Shown: in pieces, positions 10,237-22,359 of the stretch | How positions within the stretch are numbered: the first letter of the stretch is position 1 | Layout of the letters: each line of letters opens with the position of its first letter | DNA from: Mactromeris polynyma | Taxonomy: Eukaryota; Mollusca; Bivalvia; Venerida; Mactridae | Direction of reading: 5' to 3' | NCBI GenBank assembly: GCA_032209605.1 | Contig: JASFXZ010000013.1 | Coordinates: 11,553,901-11,617,900, forward strand | DNA length: 64,000 bases | Translations under genes and position numbers: made by a program | Notes under the pieces: generated by a model | Databases searched by the model: none | Told to the model about the DNA's origin: nothing | What the model saw: the letters and a program-made list of their open reading frames with translations, nothing else

Positions 10237-12366
10237 TAACAAATATTCTATTCATAAAGTCCAAATACATTATTCTAAACACCAGCATTACCTAGAACAG
10301 TCCTATTTTGTGTACACCTTACACTCAGGTTACGTTGGTACTTTTGTTGGTCTATCCAATTTCAGAGGATTCGATTTCGATGCAAACAATATTTCTTCTG
10401 TGGAATTCGAACCCATCCCACTCCGGGAGAAACCAAAGTTCAGTGATGATAATTAATTGGACTGACTGGGCGGATACTTCCATTGAAGCGTACCAAACAC
10501 ATGCTCACTTGGGTTTAAGCCTGAAGAGCGCAGTGGCTTATCCATTCTGGGGATTACGTCTCTCGAAGTTCTCGATGATAACACGTCACGCATGAATGGA
10601 ATATGTCATAATGTTTATTAAATCATATATTAAGAATGTTGTATATCTTTATGATGCCAATTAATGTTCATTAACCTGAATCAAAATGTCATGAAATGTC
10701 ACTAATACGAAAAAGGGGGATATTATTAAATGTTGGGTAGTATACTGTACATTGTTTTACAAACCCCTTATCTTGATTAAACTTACACTAGTTCATAACA
10801 TAAATAAAATGTGGTCGTACGTTTGGACATTTATATATTGTACGTATGCTTTGTACATTTTGTATTCATAATTCATATGATCGCTTATATTGTTTCAAAT
10901 CCGCATTTATTCTTTCACCTGAATAAGGTCAGCTTTTTTGTTGAATGACACCAGAAACGACGACTTTAATTAGCTGCTACTGTCTGATCGCTCATTTGTA
11001 GCGTGTACAATGCTTAGTAACTGTGTGCGCACTTAGTACCAATAAGTATAAATCTGGAATTTAAGAAGACAATAAAGGTTCATAGTAATTTATTTTGGCA
11101 ATATTTTGAATAGCAAAATTGAAGTGTTTCATACTGCGCTGCAAAAACTTAGCTGGAATGGAAAACCAATTAAATATCAATTTTAGAGAGTCAAGCTTGC
11201 GCACGGATAAAATACGTACACCCTTCTCCGGAGTGATACTTCCACGTACAGAAAGATGTGGTCGCATGACTGTAACGTGACCTGAGAAAGGAACGAAAGA
11301 GCGTAGCAGACACACTTTTCAGTATATTTCCCACGCTCATATTTGCAGATAAGGGCTTGTCAAGTTCGTTTGTTTTGCAATAGGTTACTTAAAATCTCAT
11401 GAATAATACCAAATATGTATCAGTTACTTTACAAATATAAACATAAAGATAGTATTACAAGTTTACTTTAGTGAATAGAAGCAATGAAGTCGAATATAGA
11501 GCAAAGCAAAAATGGCAATGAATTTGGGCAGTGTAAAGTTAGGGCATTCGTGATGTATGAATATATAAAGATTAATGACTATAGTCCTTCAATGACCCAA
11601 CTGCCACCCGTGGAAACGCTAGGCAACGGGAATTTGTTATTCTCTTTCTCAGCTCACGACAAGCTCAAACTACAATTTCCCTTGGTGGTTCCTTCGATTT
11701 TGGTAACGCATCAAAGTCAGGGGACTCATGAGTTAGATATGTTTACTCCTCGAAAATCGTGGACGGGTCCCAGAGGACATTGTTTGCGTCATTTACTACT
11801 TTGGCGCTTCACTTCTGGGCCTTTGAATTAATCCAGGTTACATCAATTTGCAGCTGGGCGATGCAGCATGTCGTTGCCTTCTTGAGCTAATGGCATGTGT
11901 AACGTCAATCTGTATTGGAGAAAATGTAAATTGTTTTGACATTTTCGCCGTTTGTCATGGGCTCCGGTCTTCCATGCATTATCCTATTGATTGACTTTCC
12001 GTCAATTCTGGAATTCTCGTATGTACTTAGTAAAATTCTCCATGAAATTTAACTTCCTGGAGGGCTAACATGATTTCATGTGCCGTCTACACTCTATTAA
12101 TATCATACATGTTTTTTATTCGTGTGTTAACGATGAAACTCTATCGTTATTATATTACTGCATTGTGACGTCATATACAGATAACGTCATCATATAACAC
12201 TATATCCAGTGCGTGGGCAAGACCTATCAGATTTGTCGAATATTAAACAAGATGGCCAAAAAGGACATCAATATCGGCATCTCCTATCGTCCTTTTTGTG
12301 GCATTTCCTGCTATACTTCTATCGTTTCACATTTTGATGGTACATTCTTATGTATGCTTTATATAG
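10237..12366. other. 5' flank or 5' intron of copy B
   Basis: Start of the second duplicated block, aligning with window position 1 onward. TATATAAAG near 11562 is TATA-like but its copy A counterpart is altered. No supported exon. Confidence 0.5.
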
Positions 12367-12522
12367 GTGTTGCCATCTCAGTCACTTGGGCTGCAACACA
12401 GTCACCAAAATGTGATGATATAGACACGTCTGCTTGTCAACTGCTTCAAGCTCAGAGACCTGATTTTTGTAAAGATGAAGCATTGGTCAGATCTATTTGT
12501 CCTCGATTTTGTAAGCTGTGTC
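12367..12522 (+). CDS. ShK-domain exon, copy B
   Basis: 156 nt, phase 1-1, acceptor TTTATATAG, donor TGTC|GTAAGT. Six cysteines in the same spacing as copy A, reading PKCDDIDTSACQ to SICPRFCKLC. Substitutions against copy A include G/D after the first cysteine and A/D before FCK. Confidence 0.8.
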
Positions 12523-15500
12523 GTAAGTATGATGTATTCATGATTTTGTATCGATCTTTTTGTCAAAGTTTTTGTCATCTATAGGCTTATTACATCTTCA
12601 ATGCATATGTTTATGGATATGAAGAACATTTTTAACAGCTAATATATTCGCAAATACGGTCGTGTGCCTCCAGATGTGCGGTACTATTGATGTTGGGGAA
12701 GACATTGCTTCCATTGTGTGCAATTTACCTCTCGTCTGTGTAAATTGTACTTTAAAAGTCAATTAAATAAATATACCAAAATCGATACAACCGGACATTA
12801 TTGCGTTTTAGATACCAATATGACCGCAGCCAGTGTCATTAAACTAATGAAATAACATGTTCTCAAGTCAAATTGTAAAGCTAGTTTGATTGGCTATACG
12901 TTCTATTACGTCACATGTACGAGGGTTCTCCCACGTAAATTCTGGGAAACGTTGATAGAGTTCAGTTGAAATATTTTGAGAAATTAAGTCCTGGCAAACA
13001 TACGATACAATTACATGTACATAATCTAATAAACAAGACACATCATATACCAAGTCGTAACACTGTTAATATTTCAGCCATTGAATGTTATCACTGCGAT
13101 ACAACATATACGGACTATCATCAATGTAACACGACCGTTCTCTGTCAGTCTGGAGAGGTAAATATGTTCATATGTTATTTTAAGTATTCACAATATCCAA
13201 CATTTCACTTGGTATTCCGGAGTGCGATGTGGTCGCCGAGTTCTTCGCAGAGGCGTGAATTACGCAATCGTTAAAGCATTCTTGACTTTCAGCTGATATT
13301 ATATCGAAAGAAGACTTTGAACAATGGCAAAACTGCAGATCACCAAGTTAAGTTAATAAACATTATTTTCGGATTGCCTGTGACACCAGCAATCATTTAA
13401 ATTGAAATACAAATGTAGATACATTGGTCACTCATTCGATGGAGCGCTCGACGGCCATATTGAAGGTCGTGGGATTGCACGCCGGGCAAGGCTCATGTTC
13501 CATGTGAAAATTTGAAGATAATACACCAAAGGTCGCTTGTCTTATGCCTCTGATTCATAAGGCGAAGTTATCTGTTGCTTGTGGATGGTAAACCAGGAAC
13601 ACTGGTTAGGTCCATTGATCGCCGTATTTATAAAAAATAATGGTGAAAAACGCCGACAATTCCTCAAAACCAGTACGTACAGGAAGTCCAACAATATTTA
13701 CTCGTTGTGACAAAGCGAGTATAATAATTTTAATATATACGTTAGCCTGTACGATTCAGGTTAGGTAACTGTATCATAACTCAAAACATAGGTCCTGCAT
13801 CATTACTGACGATTTCAGACATATGTCGATTGCTATCTTAACTGAAGTCAGTGCCTGCTACAATGTTATTGCTAGCAAGGCATGCTATGGTGTTTTTGCG
13901 ACTTGATTAACACTCTTAATTGACGTCGGTCAGCTTGAAAGTCGTGACTTTTCAAAGTACTGACAATGCATTTGTACATCAGTTTCTTAATAACAGATCA
14001 ATTAACAACACAGACAGATGGCTACTTATTTTCAGGCTTATTTACATGTGTAAAGTCATGAGTTTCGGTTACAGGCGTATTATCATGTGTAAAGTTACGA
14101 GTATCGCTTACATTCGTGTGTGTTCATGTGTAAAGTGACGAGTATCGGTTACAGGCGTGTGTACATGTGTAAAGTGACGAGTACCGGTTACAGGCGTGAG
14201 TACATGTGTAAAGTGACGAGTATCGGTTATAGGCGTGTGTTCATGTGTAAAGTCATGAGTTTCGGTTACAGGCGTATTAGCATGTGTAAAGTGACGAGTA
14301 TCGGTTACAGGCGTGAGTTCATGTGTAAAGTCATGAGTTTCGGTTACAGGCGTATTAGCATGTGTAAAGTTACGAGTATCGCTTACATTCGTGTGTGTAC
14401 ATGTGTAAAGTGACGAATATCGGTTACAGGCGTGTGTTCATGTGTAAAGTCATGAGTACCGGTTACAGGCGTGAGTATATGTGTAAAGTGACGAGTATCA
14501 GATACAGGCAAGTATTCATGTGTGTTTATTTTCAGGTTTGTATGAAAAAAGAATTGATATCATTCATGGATGGTCACCATGAGTATGAAATGACGTGTCA
14601 GGACAGAAGGGTAGGTTCTTATTTGATGTATTGACAGTAGTATATGTAGACACACAATTAGTACATCGAGACCGCTATAACGACATTTCAATATCAAACG
14701 TGGGATTCATTATTTTGACACACTCTCTATAGAACTGTAGTTTATTATGCAAATCATATAGACGTCACCAACTGAAGTTTCTCGTTTTAAATATTGTAAA
14801 GTCAAGGGCATTTTCCAAACTGATTAATTCAGAAGTGGTTTAAACAAAAGCTGACACTTAAATATGTAATATACTTGAATACTAATATTTCATTGCTTTA
14901 AATCTTTTTATAGATATGTGACGGCGGCAGTGATCTTACCATTCCATTTGGAAAACGTCACGTGAACTCTCGCGATATTTCTGTCACGTGCTGTGTGGAT
15001 GACTTATGTAACTACCCAGTAACAACAACAACCACCACAACAACAACAACGACAACAACGCCTAAACCAGGTATTTGGTGAAATTATTAATATAATCATA
15101 ATATCCCTATCTTTAGGTCCATGTATAATGATTCAATGGCGACTGGGTGACTGATAATTTAACAAATGTCGGATAGCTGTAGTTCAGACATTAACGTAGC
15201 CGTCGATTCCATCAATAGAAAATTTACATACACTATTTTGGGGTCCATCAAATAGATCAATTATGTACTCTTTCGAGGTATAATTGTGTTATTCAATGAC
15301 ATAATAACAAATACAATGTACTATCAATAGGTGAGACGTCGGTATGAACTTATGCGATATTGTATTGTAGTCTCTCTCATATTAGCAATCAGTTGCTGTT
15401 TAGGAAACCTTTAGATAAAGCAGATTCTTGTATTTTATATATTTTGCTAATACGACTAACTCTCCTCTGTCGATTCAGGTTAAATACTTTTCAAACAAAG

Positions 15501-16424
15501 AAAGTGCTGAATTACACTAATGGGGGGGGGGGTTACATTGTATTGTTTTACCTGCGCCATAGTTGTTATCGTGTAAACAACACCTTTCTTGAAATAATTC
15601 TTGAATTCTTGTAGTGATGTGGGTTTAGTCGGCCACCCAGTTAATTCAGTCGTTATCTAGAGCGCCGTTCTAGTGTTTAGGAGGCGCTTCGGGCGCACTT
15701 TTCTCTTTGATTTACTTGAATGTTGGCATCAGTGTTTGGGCAGCAGCTCATGGTTTATTATATTACTTGCAAATCTCTACGGCGTAATAATTGTTTATTT
15801 TATATTTTTGTAGTGGGGTGTCCGAAAGACATTATCTTTATGGTAGATGTGACTTCCGGACTCTTTTTTCACCACACCGCCCAGGACAACAAAGACTACA
15901 CAGATCTCATTACATCGGTCATACAACGACTGGATATAGGCACACACGCTAATCTCGTAGCATTTTATCTCTTCGATAAAGTGTTACACACTAAATTTGA
16001 ACTCCAACAATACACCGATAAAACCTCAGTCATTTCACACATCAACTCCTATAATTTGTTTAACACTACGACCGGTTTTTATCGCCACAACACAACGATT
16101 GCAATTCACTCACTGTTAGGGCACGTGACACACAGTCATTTCGGTGACCGCTCCTCGTACCCAGACGCCATAGTTATAATAGGTAACGAACTCACCACAA
16201 ATAATCTTAAACTGAGTACCAGCGACAGGCTTCATCTTCAGCAACTCAGCAGGGACGTGATTGTTCTAGACGTTGGAACCTTATCGTCCCACTTCCTTAA
16301 TCTCGTGAGGCAACATGATAATCTTCTCGCCACGGACAATAACCACATCATACAGACACCCAGTATACACGATAACCCTGCAGCAATTGCCGACCAGCTT
16401 TACCAGTTGATTGTTCAATGCTAA
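12367..16424 (+). CDS. ShK - Ly6/uPAR - Thr-linker - VWA gene, copy B (five exons, 5' partial)
   Basis: Paralogue of the gene at 2558-6547 with the same five exons: 12367-12522, 13078-13157, 14536-14610, 14914-15070 and 15814-16424. Lengths and phases are identical apart from one codon fewer in the VWA exon, giving about 359 codons after the missing first exon. No stop or frameshift is seen. In this copy an in-frame ATG at 12354 could begin a short hydrophobic leader (MLYIGVAISVTWAA) if the acceptor at 12366 is not used. Copy A has no equivalent ATG, so the spliced model is preferred. The pair probably arose by tandem duplication of a unit of 10 kb or more. Confidence 0.8.
13078..13157 (+). 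CDS. Ly6/uPAR domain exon 1, copy B
   Basis: 80 nt after ATATTTCAG, donor GAG|GTAAAT. Four cysteines as in copy A; the main protein difference is K to Q before the third cysteine. Confidence 0.8.
13435..13672 (+). mobile_element. tRNA-derived SINE, intron of copy B
   Basis: Duplicate of the element at 3591-3848, same orientation and intron, with small deletions. It ends in the shared tail (CTGGTTAGG, GTGAAAAACGCCG). Confidence 0.6.
14044..14525 (+). repeat. 39-bp minisatellite in intron, copy B (about 12 units)
   Basis: Same unit family and nearly the same length as the copy A array, but made of different variants (GTCATGAGTTTCGGTTACAG, GCGTATTAGCATGTG, CTTACATTCGTGTGTG). Small indels change frame twice; the last part, from 14395, is in frame with the exon at 14536. 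Confidence 0.9.
14536..14610 (+). CDS. Ly6/uPAR domain exon 2, copy B
   Basis: 75 nt, phase 0-0, after TTATTTTCAG, donor AGG|GTAGGT. The 25-residue product is the same as in copy A. Confidence 0.8.
14914..15070 (+). CDS. Ly6/uPAR domain exon 3 plus threonine linker, copy B
   Basis: 157 nt, phase 0-1, after TTTTATAG, donor CCAG|GTATTT. Ends the three-finger domain with CCVDDLCN and keeps the 13-threonine linker. The only clear residue change against copy A is M to T before the CC pair. Confidence 0.8.
15071..15813 (+). other. Intron before VWA exon, copy B
   Basis: 743 bp; has the same 11-G tract (15522-15532) as copy A and a nearly identical block at about 15611-15700. Confidence 0.6.
15814..16424 (+). 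CDS. VWA-domain terminal exon, copy B
   Basis: 611 nt after TTTTTGTAG, stop TAA 16422-16424. Same VWA framework as copy A with the first loop D-V-T-S-G and IGNE in place of the usual metal-site Asp. Between about 15885 and 16185 it is almost the same as copy A. Differences gather at 15860-15870, 16187-16212 and 16275-16318, where loops of the ligand face are expected. Confidence 0.85.
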
Positions 16425-17339
16425 TTGAAGTTTTGAATGTATAATCTGTTCTAAAGTGGCTACGATAATAAGATAAGATGCATTCCTGTTAACAATTGTT
16501 GTTATATGAATAACCCGAATGAAGGTCGATGGCAACTTGTCACCAGAGTGCATTGAAATAGCTGCATTTGATCATATTATGCTGTGTGTCGTGTATTCGT
16601 GTCCATAAGCCGATCAGTTATGGCATGTGTATACGACATACAGTTTACTTACAGATTATGAATTGTGTCCAATAATACAACATTATTGTAAACCATTACA
16701 AAGTCTAAAGCAACACATGTTTTGCAATGAATCATGTACATGTACATTTCTTTCATTATCGTGTTTACCTCAATATCGACTATAGAGGTGTTGAATACAA
16801 CCTATTCGTCTGTTAATAATTGAAAATATGATTTAAACAACCTTCCCACCCTATACCTAATATAATGGATAAATCGATAATGAAAACCTTGTCGAATTGG
16901 TTTTATGCATTTGTATAGTCGACCAAATCTATGTCGCAAATTAAATACTGATGATTGCATAAGGGGAAAGCATTACTGTCAGTGGTTTTAGAGTTAAGTA
17001 CGAGTTGTTTTTCCTTTAACTATGGTCGGTTTTACTTTGTCAATACAGTATTATATTATGTTATATTGATATAAAAAATCTGGGATTATATGCGGACTAA
17101 AAGAGGCGACCGAGTTGGCATTTGGTTCTTATTTTTATAAATGTTTGATTACATACAGGTATACACATACCCAGTAAAATGTCAGACAAACAACCGGATA
17201 TATATTCCATTATTATTAACGGATAACACTGTGTTCCAAATGTGTGTTGAGTCCTAAGTCATGGAAGGGACCTAATTGTATAAGTTAAATGTTCTGGCAA
17301 ACCTCCTGAGACAGATAAGTCGGTTTATTCAGACAGTTT
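16425..17339. other. 3' flank of copy B
   Basis: Aligns with 6548-7740. The polyadenylation hexamer of copy A is AATAAG here (near 16469). No gene seen. Confidence 0.5.
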
Positions 17340-17860
17340 CGTAACCACGGGGCATCTTGCACTAAGGCGGTTGTTTTCTTCAATGCCAAAAGTTTGAAAA
17401 ACTACGTCCAAAGCTTGTAAATTCTATCAGTAGTATTCGCCCTGCTACATGGAACACAGTTCTTTTCGGAAGGCCAGCTTTGAAGGACGAAGACAACCAA
17501 ACAATATTTACTACTGTTCACGAACAATCTGAACCTTTCGATTGAGGCGAACGTGACACTTCCAAAATCAATTAATGCATTCGTCCCTCACGTCGCTCCC
17601 ATACCACACCATTAGGCAAAAACATTTCTTGCTCTGACGCAAGTACCTATTACTTCTATCGTATCTTCCCATCGTTTACATAAATTTCATTGAAGTATTT
17701 ACTATTTTCTTTCTTTTAAATACGACGAGACATGTACAAACGCATAATACAAATTATATTGTTTTGAAGAACAAGAAAAATTGGTCAATGGCGTTACGAA
17801 GTCTCATCCATGTGATGATTGAGTGTTGAATGCAGAAAACGGTGGTAACTAACACCTATT
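17340..17860. other. Insertion-like stretch specific to copy B
   Basis: About 520 bp without counterpart in copy A, between aligned flanks near 7740 and 17330/17860. No terminal repeats or coding signal recognised. Confidence 0.4.
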
Positions 17861-17984
17861 GCACTGTATACGGATAGTTCCGACTTCGAACATTGTCCCG
17901 ACTTAAGTATAATTGTAATTCTAAGCACGTAGCACGCAGAACGTAGGCCAACCACATTTTGTTGTTATATGTCGTAAATATGTA

Positions 17985-20260
17985 TATATAAATGACCCGG
18001 TAGTAGATCGTAGCTCTACCACGTTAAGCACATTAATATATGAATGACTCGGGTCGTAGATCGTAGCTCTACCAAGTTAAGCACATTTATATATGAATGA
18101 CTCGGGTCGTAGATCGTAGCTCTACCAAGTTAAGCACATTTATATATGAATGACTCGGGTAATTGATCGTAGCATTTCCACGTTAAGCACATGTATATAT
18201 GAATGACTCGGGTCGTAGATCGTAGCGCTTCCACGTTAAGCACATGTATATATGAATGACTCGGGTAGTAGATCGTAGCGTTTCCACGTTAAGCACATGT
18301 ATATATGAATGACTCGGGTCGTAGATCGTAGCTCTACCACGTTAAGCACATGTATATATGAATGACTCGGGTCGTAGATCGTAGCTCTACCACGTTAAGC
18401 ACATTAATATACGAATGACTCGGGTCGTAGATCGTAGCTCTACCACGTTAAGCACATTTATATATGAATTACTCGGGTCGTCGATTGCAGCTCTTCCACG
18501 TTTAGAAAATTTATATATGAATGACTCGGGTCGTAGACCGTAGTTCTTCCACGTTAAGCACATGTACATATGAATGACTCGGGTAATAGACCGTAGCTCT
18601 TCCACGTTAAGCATATGTATATATGAATGACTCGGGTCGTAGACCGTAGCTCTTCCACGTTAAGCACATGTATATATGAATGACTCGGGTCGTAGATCGT
18701 AGCTCTTCCACGTTAAGCATATGTATATATGAATGACTGGGGTCGTAGATCGTAGCTCTACCAAGTTAAGCACATTTATATATGAATGACTCGGGTCGTA
18801 GATCGTAGCTCTACCACGTTAAGCACATTTATATATGAATTACTCGGGTCGTAGATCGTAGCTCTACCACGTTAAGCACATTTATATATGAATTACCAGG
18901 GTCGCAGATCGTAGCTCTACCAAGTTAAGGTCATTTAATACGAATGACTCGGGTCGTAGATCGTAGCTCTTCCACGTTAAGCACATTTATATATGAATGA
19001 CTCGGGTCGTAGATCGTAGCTCTACCAAGTTAAGCACATTTAATATATGAATGACTAGGGTCGTAGATCGTAGCTCTTCCACGTTAAGCACATGTATATA
19101 TGAATGCCTCGGGTCGTCGATTGTAGCTCTTCCACGTTTAGAAAATTTATATATGAATGACTCGGGTCGTAGACCGTAGTTCTTCCACGTTAAGCACATG
19201 TACATATGAATGACTCGGGTAATAGATCGTAGCTCTTCCACGTTAAGCATATGTATATATGAATGACTCGGGTCGTAGACCGTAGCTCTTCCACGTTAAG
19301 CACATGTATATATGAATGACTCGGGTCGTAGATCGTAGCTCTTCCATGTTAAGCACATTTATATATGAATGACTCGGGTAATAGATCGTAGCTCTTCCAT
19401 GTTAAGCACATGTATATATGAATGACTCGGGTCGTAGACCGTAGCTCTTCCACGTTAAGCACATGTATATATGAATGACTCGGGTCGTAGATCGTAGCTC
19501 TTCCATGTTAAGCACATTTATATATGAATGACTCGGGTAATAGATCGTAGCTCTTCCACGTTAAGCACATTTATATATGAATTACTCGGGTAATAGATCG
19601 TAGCTCTACCAAGTTAAGCACATTTATATATGAATGACTCGGGTAATAGATCGTAGCTCTTCCACGTTAAGCACATTTATATATGAATGACTCGGGTAAT
19701 AGATCGTAGCTCTACCAAGTTAAGCACATTTATATATGAATGACTCGGGTCGTAGATCGTAGCTCTACCACGTTAAGAACATTTATATATGAATGACTCG
19801 GGTCGTAGATCGTAGCTCTTCCATGTTAAGCACATTTATATATGAATGACTCGGGTCGTAGATCTTAGCTCTACCACGTTAAGCACATGTATATATGAAT
19901 CACTCGGGTCGTAGATCGTAGCTCTTCCATGTTAAGCACATGTATATATAAATGACTCGGGTCGTAGATCGTAGCTCTTCCATGTTAAGCACATGTATAT
20001 ATGAATGACTCGGGTCGTAGATCGTAGCTCTTCCATGTTAAGCACATTTATATATGAATGACTCGGGTCGTAGATCGTAGCTCTTCCATGTTAAGCACAT
20101 CTATATATGAATGATTGGGGTCGTAGATCGTAGCTCTTCCATGTTAAGCACATGTATATATACATGACTCGGGTGGTAGAGCGTAGCTCTTCCACGCTAA
20201 GCACATTTCTACGTGAATGACCCGGGTCGTAGAATATAGCTCACTTAAACATATGATACA
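17985..20260. repeat. 53-bp satellite array, about 43 units
   Basis: Near-continuous 53-bp units containing GAATGACTCGGGTCGTAGAT, CGTAGCTCTACCACGTTAAG and CACATTTATATAT. Variants are ordered: a marked unit (TCGTCGATTG) recurs at 18481 and 19117, exactly 636 bp or 12 units apart, and AATAGATCG units at 19380 and 19539 are 3 units apart. Minus-strand open frames across it are by-products of the repeat. Confidence 0.95.
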
Positions 20261-20265
20261 TAATA

Positions 20266-20999
20266 CTTTGTCGATCTACCATTTCCTTAAAAAAGTCAAT
20301 CTAAGGCCCCCAGTCGACAAACATTTGGTTTGACAAACGAAAAGGTTACGAACCGACCGACTGACATACAAACCGACTGACATACAAACCGACCGACCGA
20401 CCGACATATGCAAACCAATATGCCCTCTGTTCTTCGAAGGGAGGCATACTAAACATACACAATGATAGCACCGCAATCTAAAATTAATAATCATATGTAT
20501 GTGTTTGTTGGATTCTGAACTTTGACTTGCAACTGAACAAGTGCTGATGTTGATTAGCTTAAAACAAACTTGTCCGGGACTAACTTCAACTGAATTGTTG
20601 GTAACCCGATTTAGCATTAGGACTGTCCGGGACGTCGGGCTGGTGGATTTCTAGAGCCCTGGGTCTACGATCTACAACCACGGTCTTCAAACTATCGTCG
20701 GTCTATTATTTACGTCAAACTGTGTATAAATTCGATATACGAGTTACGCGCTCACTACGCACACCTGCATACATTTCGTATGTTTATTAGCGGATCAATT
20801 GACTGTTGGCAGCGGAAGATGGATTCATGCAAGAATGCATAACCTCATTCATTATTGACTATATCTATGATTAGATCTTTGGTTCTTTAAATACGTCATG
20901 AAACTGAATTATGGTATAAAAAAACAAGGAGACAATAGGGGCTTTATATTGCTCGCCTGTTTGCACTGACATCATATCACTTCTAGATCGTAAACAAGT
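20266..20999. other. Non-coding stretch with ACCG/GACC microsatellite
   Basis: Contains imperfect (ACCG)n and ACCGACTGACATACAA repeats at about 20352-20408. No gene seen. Confidence 0.5.
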
Positions 21000-21645
21000 T
21001 TTTTTTTACATTTTGACCTGGTGACCTAATTTAAACTTTGCATAAAATTCATAATAAAACTTTTATTATTAAGTTGAATGCCCACCAGGTTGAAAAAATA
21101 TCTCTACAGCATTAACAAGGGTTTACTGTATTACGATTTGACCTGTTGACCTAGTTCTGGACCCTATGCTACCCAGTTTCGACCCTGACTTAGATTTCAT
21201 ATAAGCGTACATTATGACCAAGTTTAATCATTTTGGTTAAAAAATGTACCTTCTAGAGCTTAAATTACACTAAGGTGTAAATACTGGATATACGGCATTA
21301 GTTTGATAGCTCAAGGGCACAGAACTCTAGACAGTCTTTTCCGATCTGGCCACAAAGCAAATTTGATCAAGATCTTCCAAATACACATAAATATGATTAG
21401 GATCGGTGCAGTAATGAAGCAGCTATAGTGTAAACATGGTAAACAGCATTTTAGATAAACAAGGGTAATAACTCTTGATATAATAGACCGATTTGGCCAT
21501 ATTCGAGCTTGCCGAGAACTAATGACCATATAATGACGCAAGCAATTTGGGTGCTAGAGTGTAAACAATCAAATTGTGGACGAGAGACAGCCCACGATAC
21601 TAATAGCTGATCACCTTGAGCACTTCGTGATTCTGCAGGAAATTC
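21000..21645. repeat. Dispersed bivalve-type interspersed repeat
   Basis: Wording such as GACCTGGTGACCTAATTT, CCGATCTGGCC and AGCTGATCACCTTGAGCACT resembles a high-copy repeat I associate with bivalve genomes. It is degenerate and its ends are approximate. Recognition is from memory of the pattern. Confidence 0.45.
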
Positions 21646-22355
21646 TGATACAAATAAAGATCCATCTACATGGGAAGGGTATTAATGGCCGCCTTACTAA
21701 AAGACGAAATCGTACTGGTAGACCACATTGAAATATGAAGACTTGACAATCACACCTGGACTTATAACATCATTTTGCTCCAGATTCTATACATTTCTAC
21801 ATGCTGAATTATTTTTAGAAAAAAACTGGCAACTGCCAAGCATGTTTGTCGGCATTGTAGAATATGGCATTTGTAAAGTTCACAAAATGTTTACAGTGAT
21901 AATAAGCTGATGTTTATGTTAAAGGGTGATAATGTTGTTTATATTTTCATGGAATGGTGACAAGAATGTTGAATCTTAATCGGTATGCATGTATCGGCTG
22001 GATCGTTGACCCTAATGTACTCAACAAAGTCACTCGTGGCCCTTATCTATTTATAGAAACTGTTAATTTTCTGCTTTTTAAGGGTCAATCTTACCATGGT
22101 TTTATAATTGTTTGGCTTGCTCAAATGTTATTAATTTTTTGTAGGATAATACTGTTGAGACTTGAGACGGGGTTCAATGCCCCTTAGGCAGGTGTTAAGG
22201 GCATAGCCCCTTGGAAATATATAAAAAGGAGTTGTCATGTTCGGAAAGTCACCGGGTTGCTACAATTTATTTAGCTATATTTTCATACCGGATGATCGCT
22301 TCAGATTGCTCAATGCAATATACCTATAGTTATCACTTTCTTTGTCTGGGTTAAC
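21646..22355. other. Non-coding stretch
   Basis: Short open frames at 21728-21910 and 21954-22187 have no recognisable domain. Nothing else seen. Confidence 0.4.
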
Positions 22356-22359
22356 CTTA

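Noticed and set aside
11484..11831. 115-codon plus-strand frame before copy B
   Set aside because: The aligned region of copy A does not keep the frame.
12088..12190. Hydrophobic leader-like frame MISCAVYTLL... in copy B
   Set aside because: Copy A diverges within ten codons and no shared donor follows, so it cannot be accepted as the missing first exon.
18387..19250. Minus-strand frames in the 53-bp array
   Set aside because: Translations of tandem repeats with no stop in one frame.
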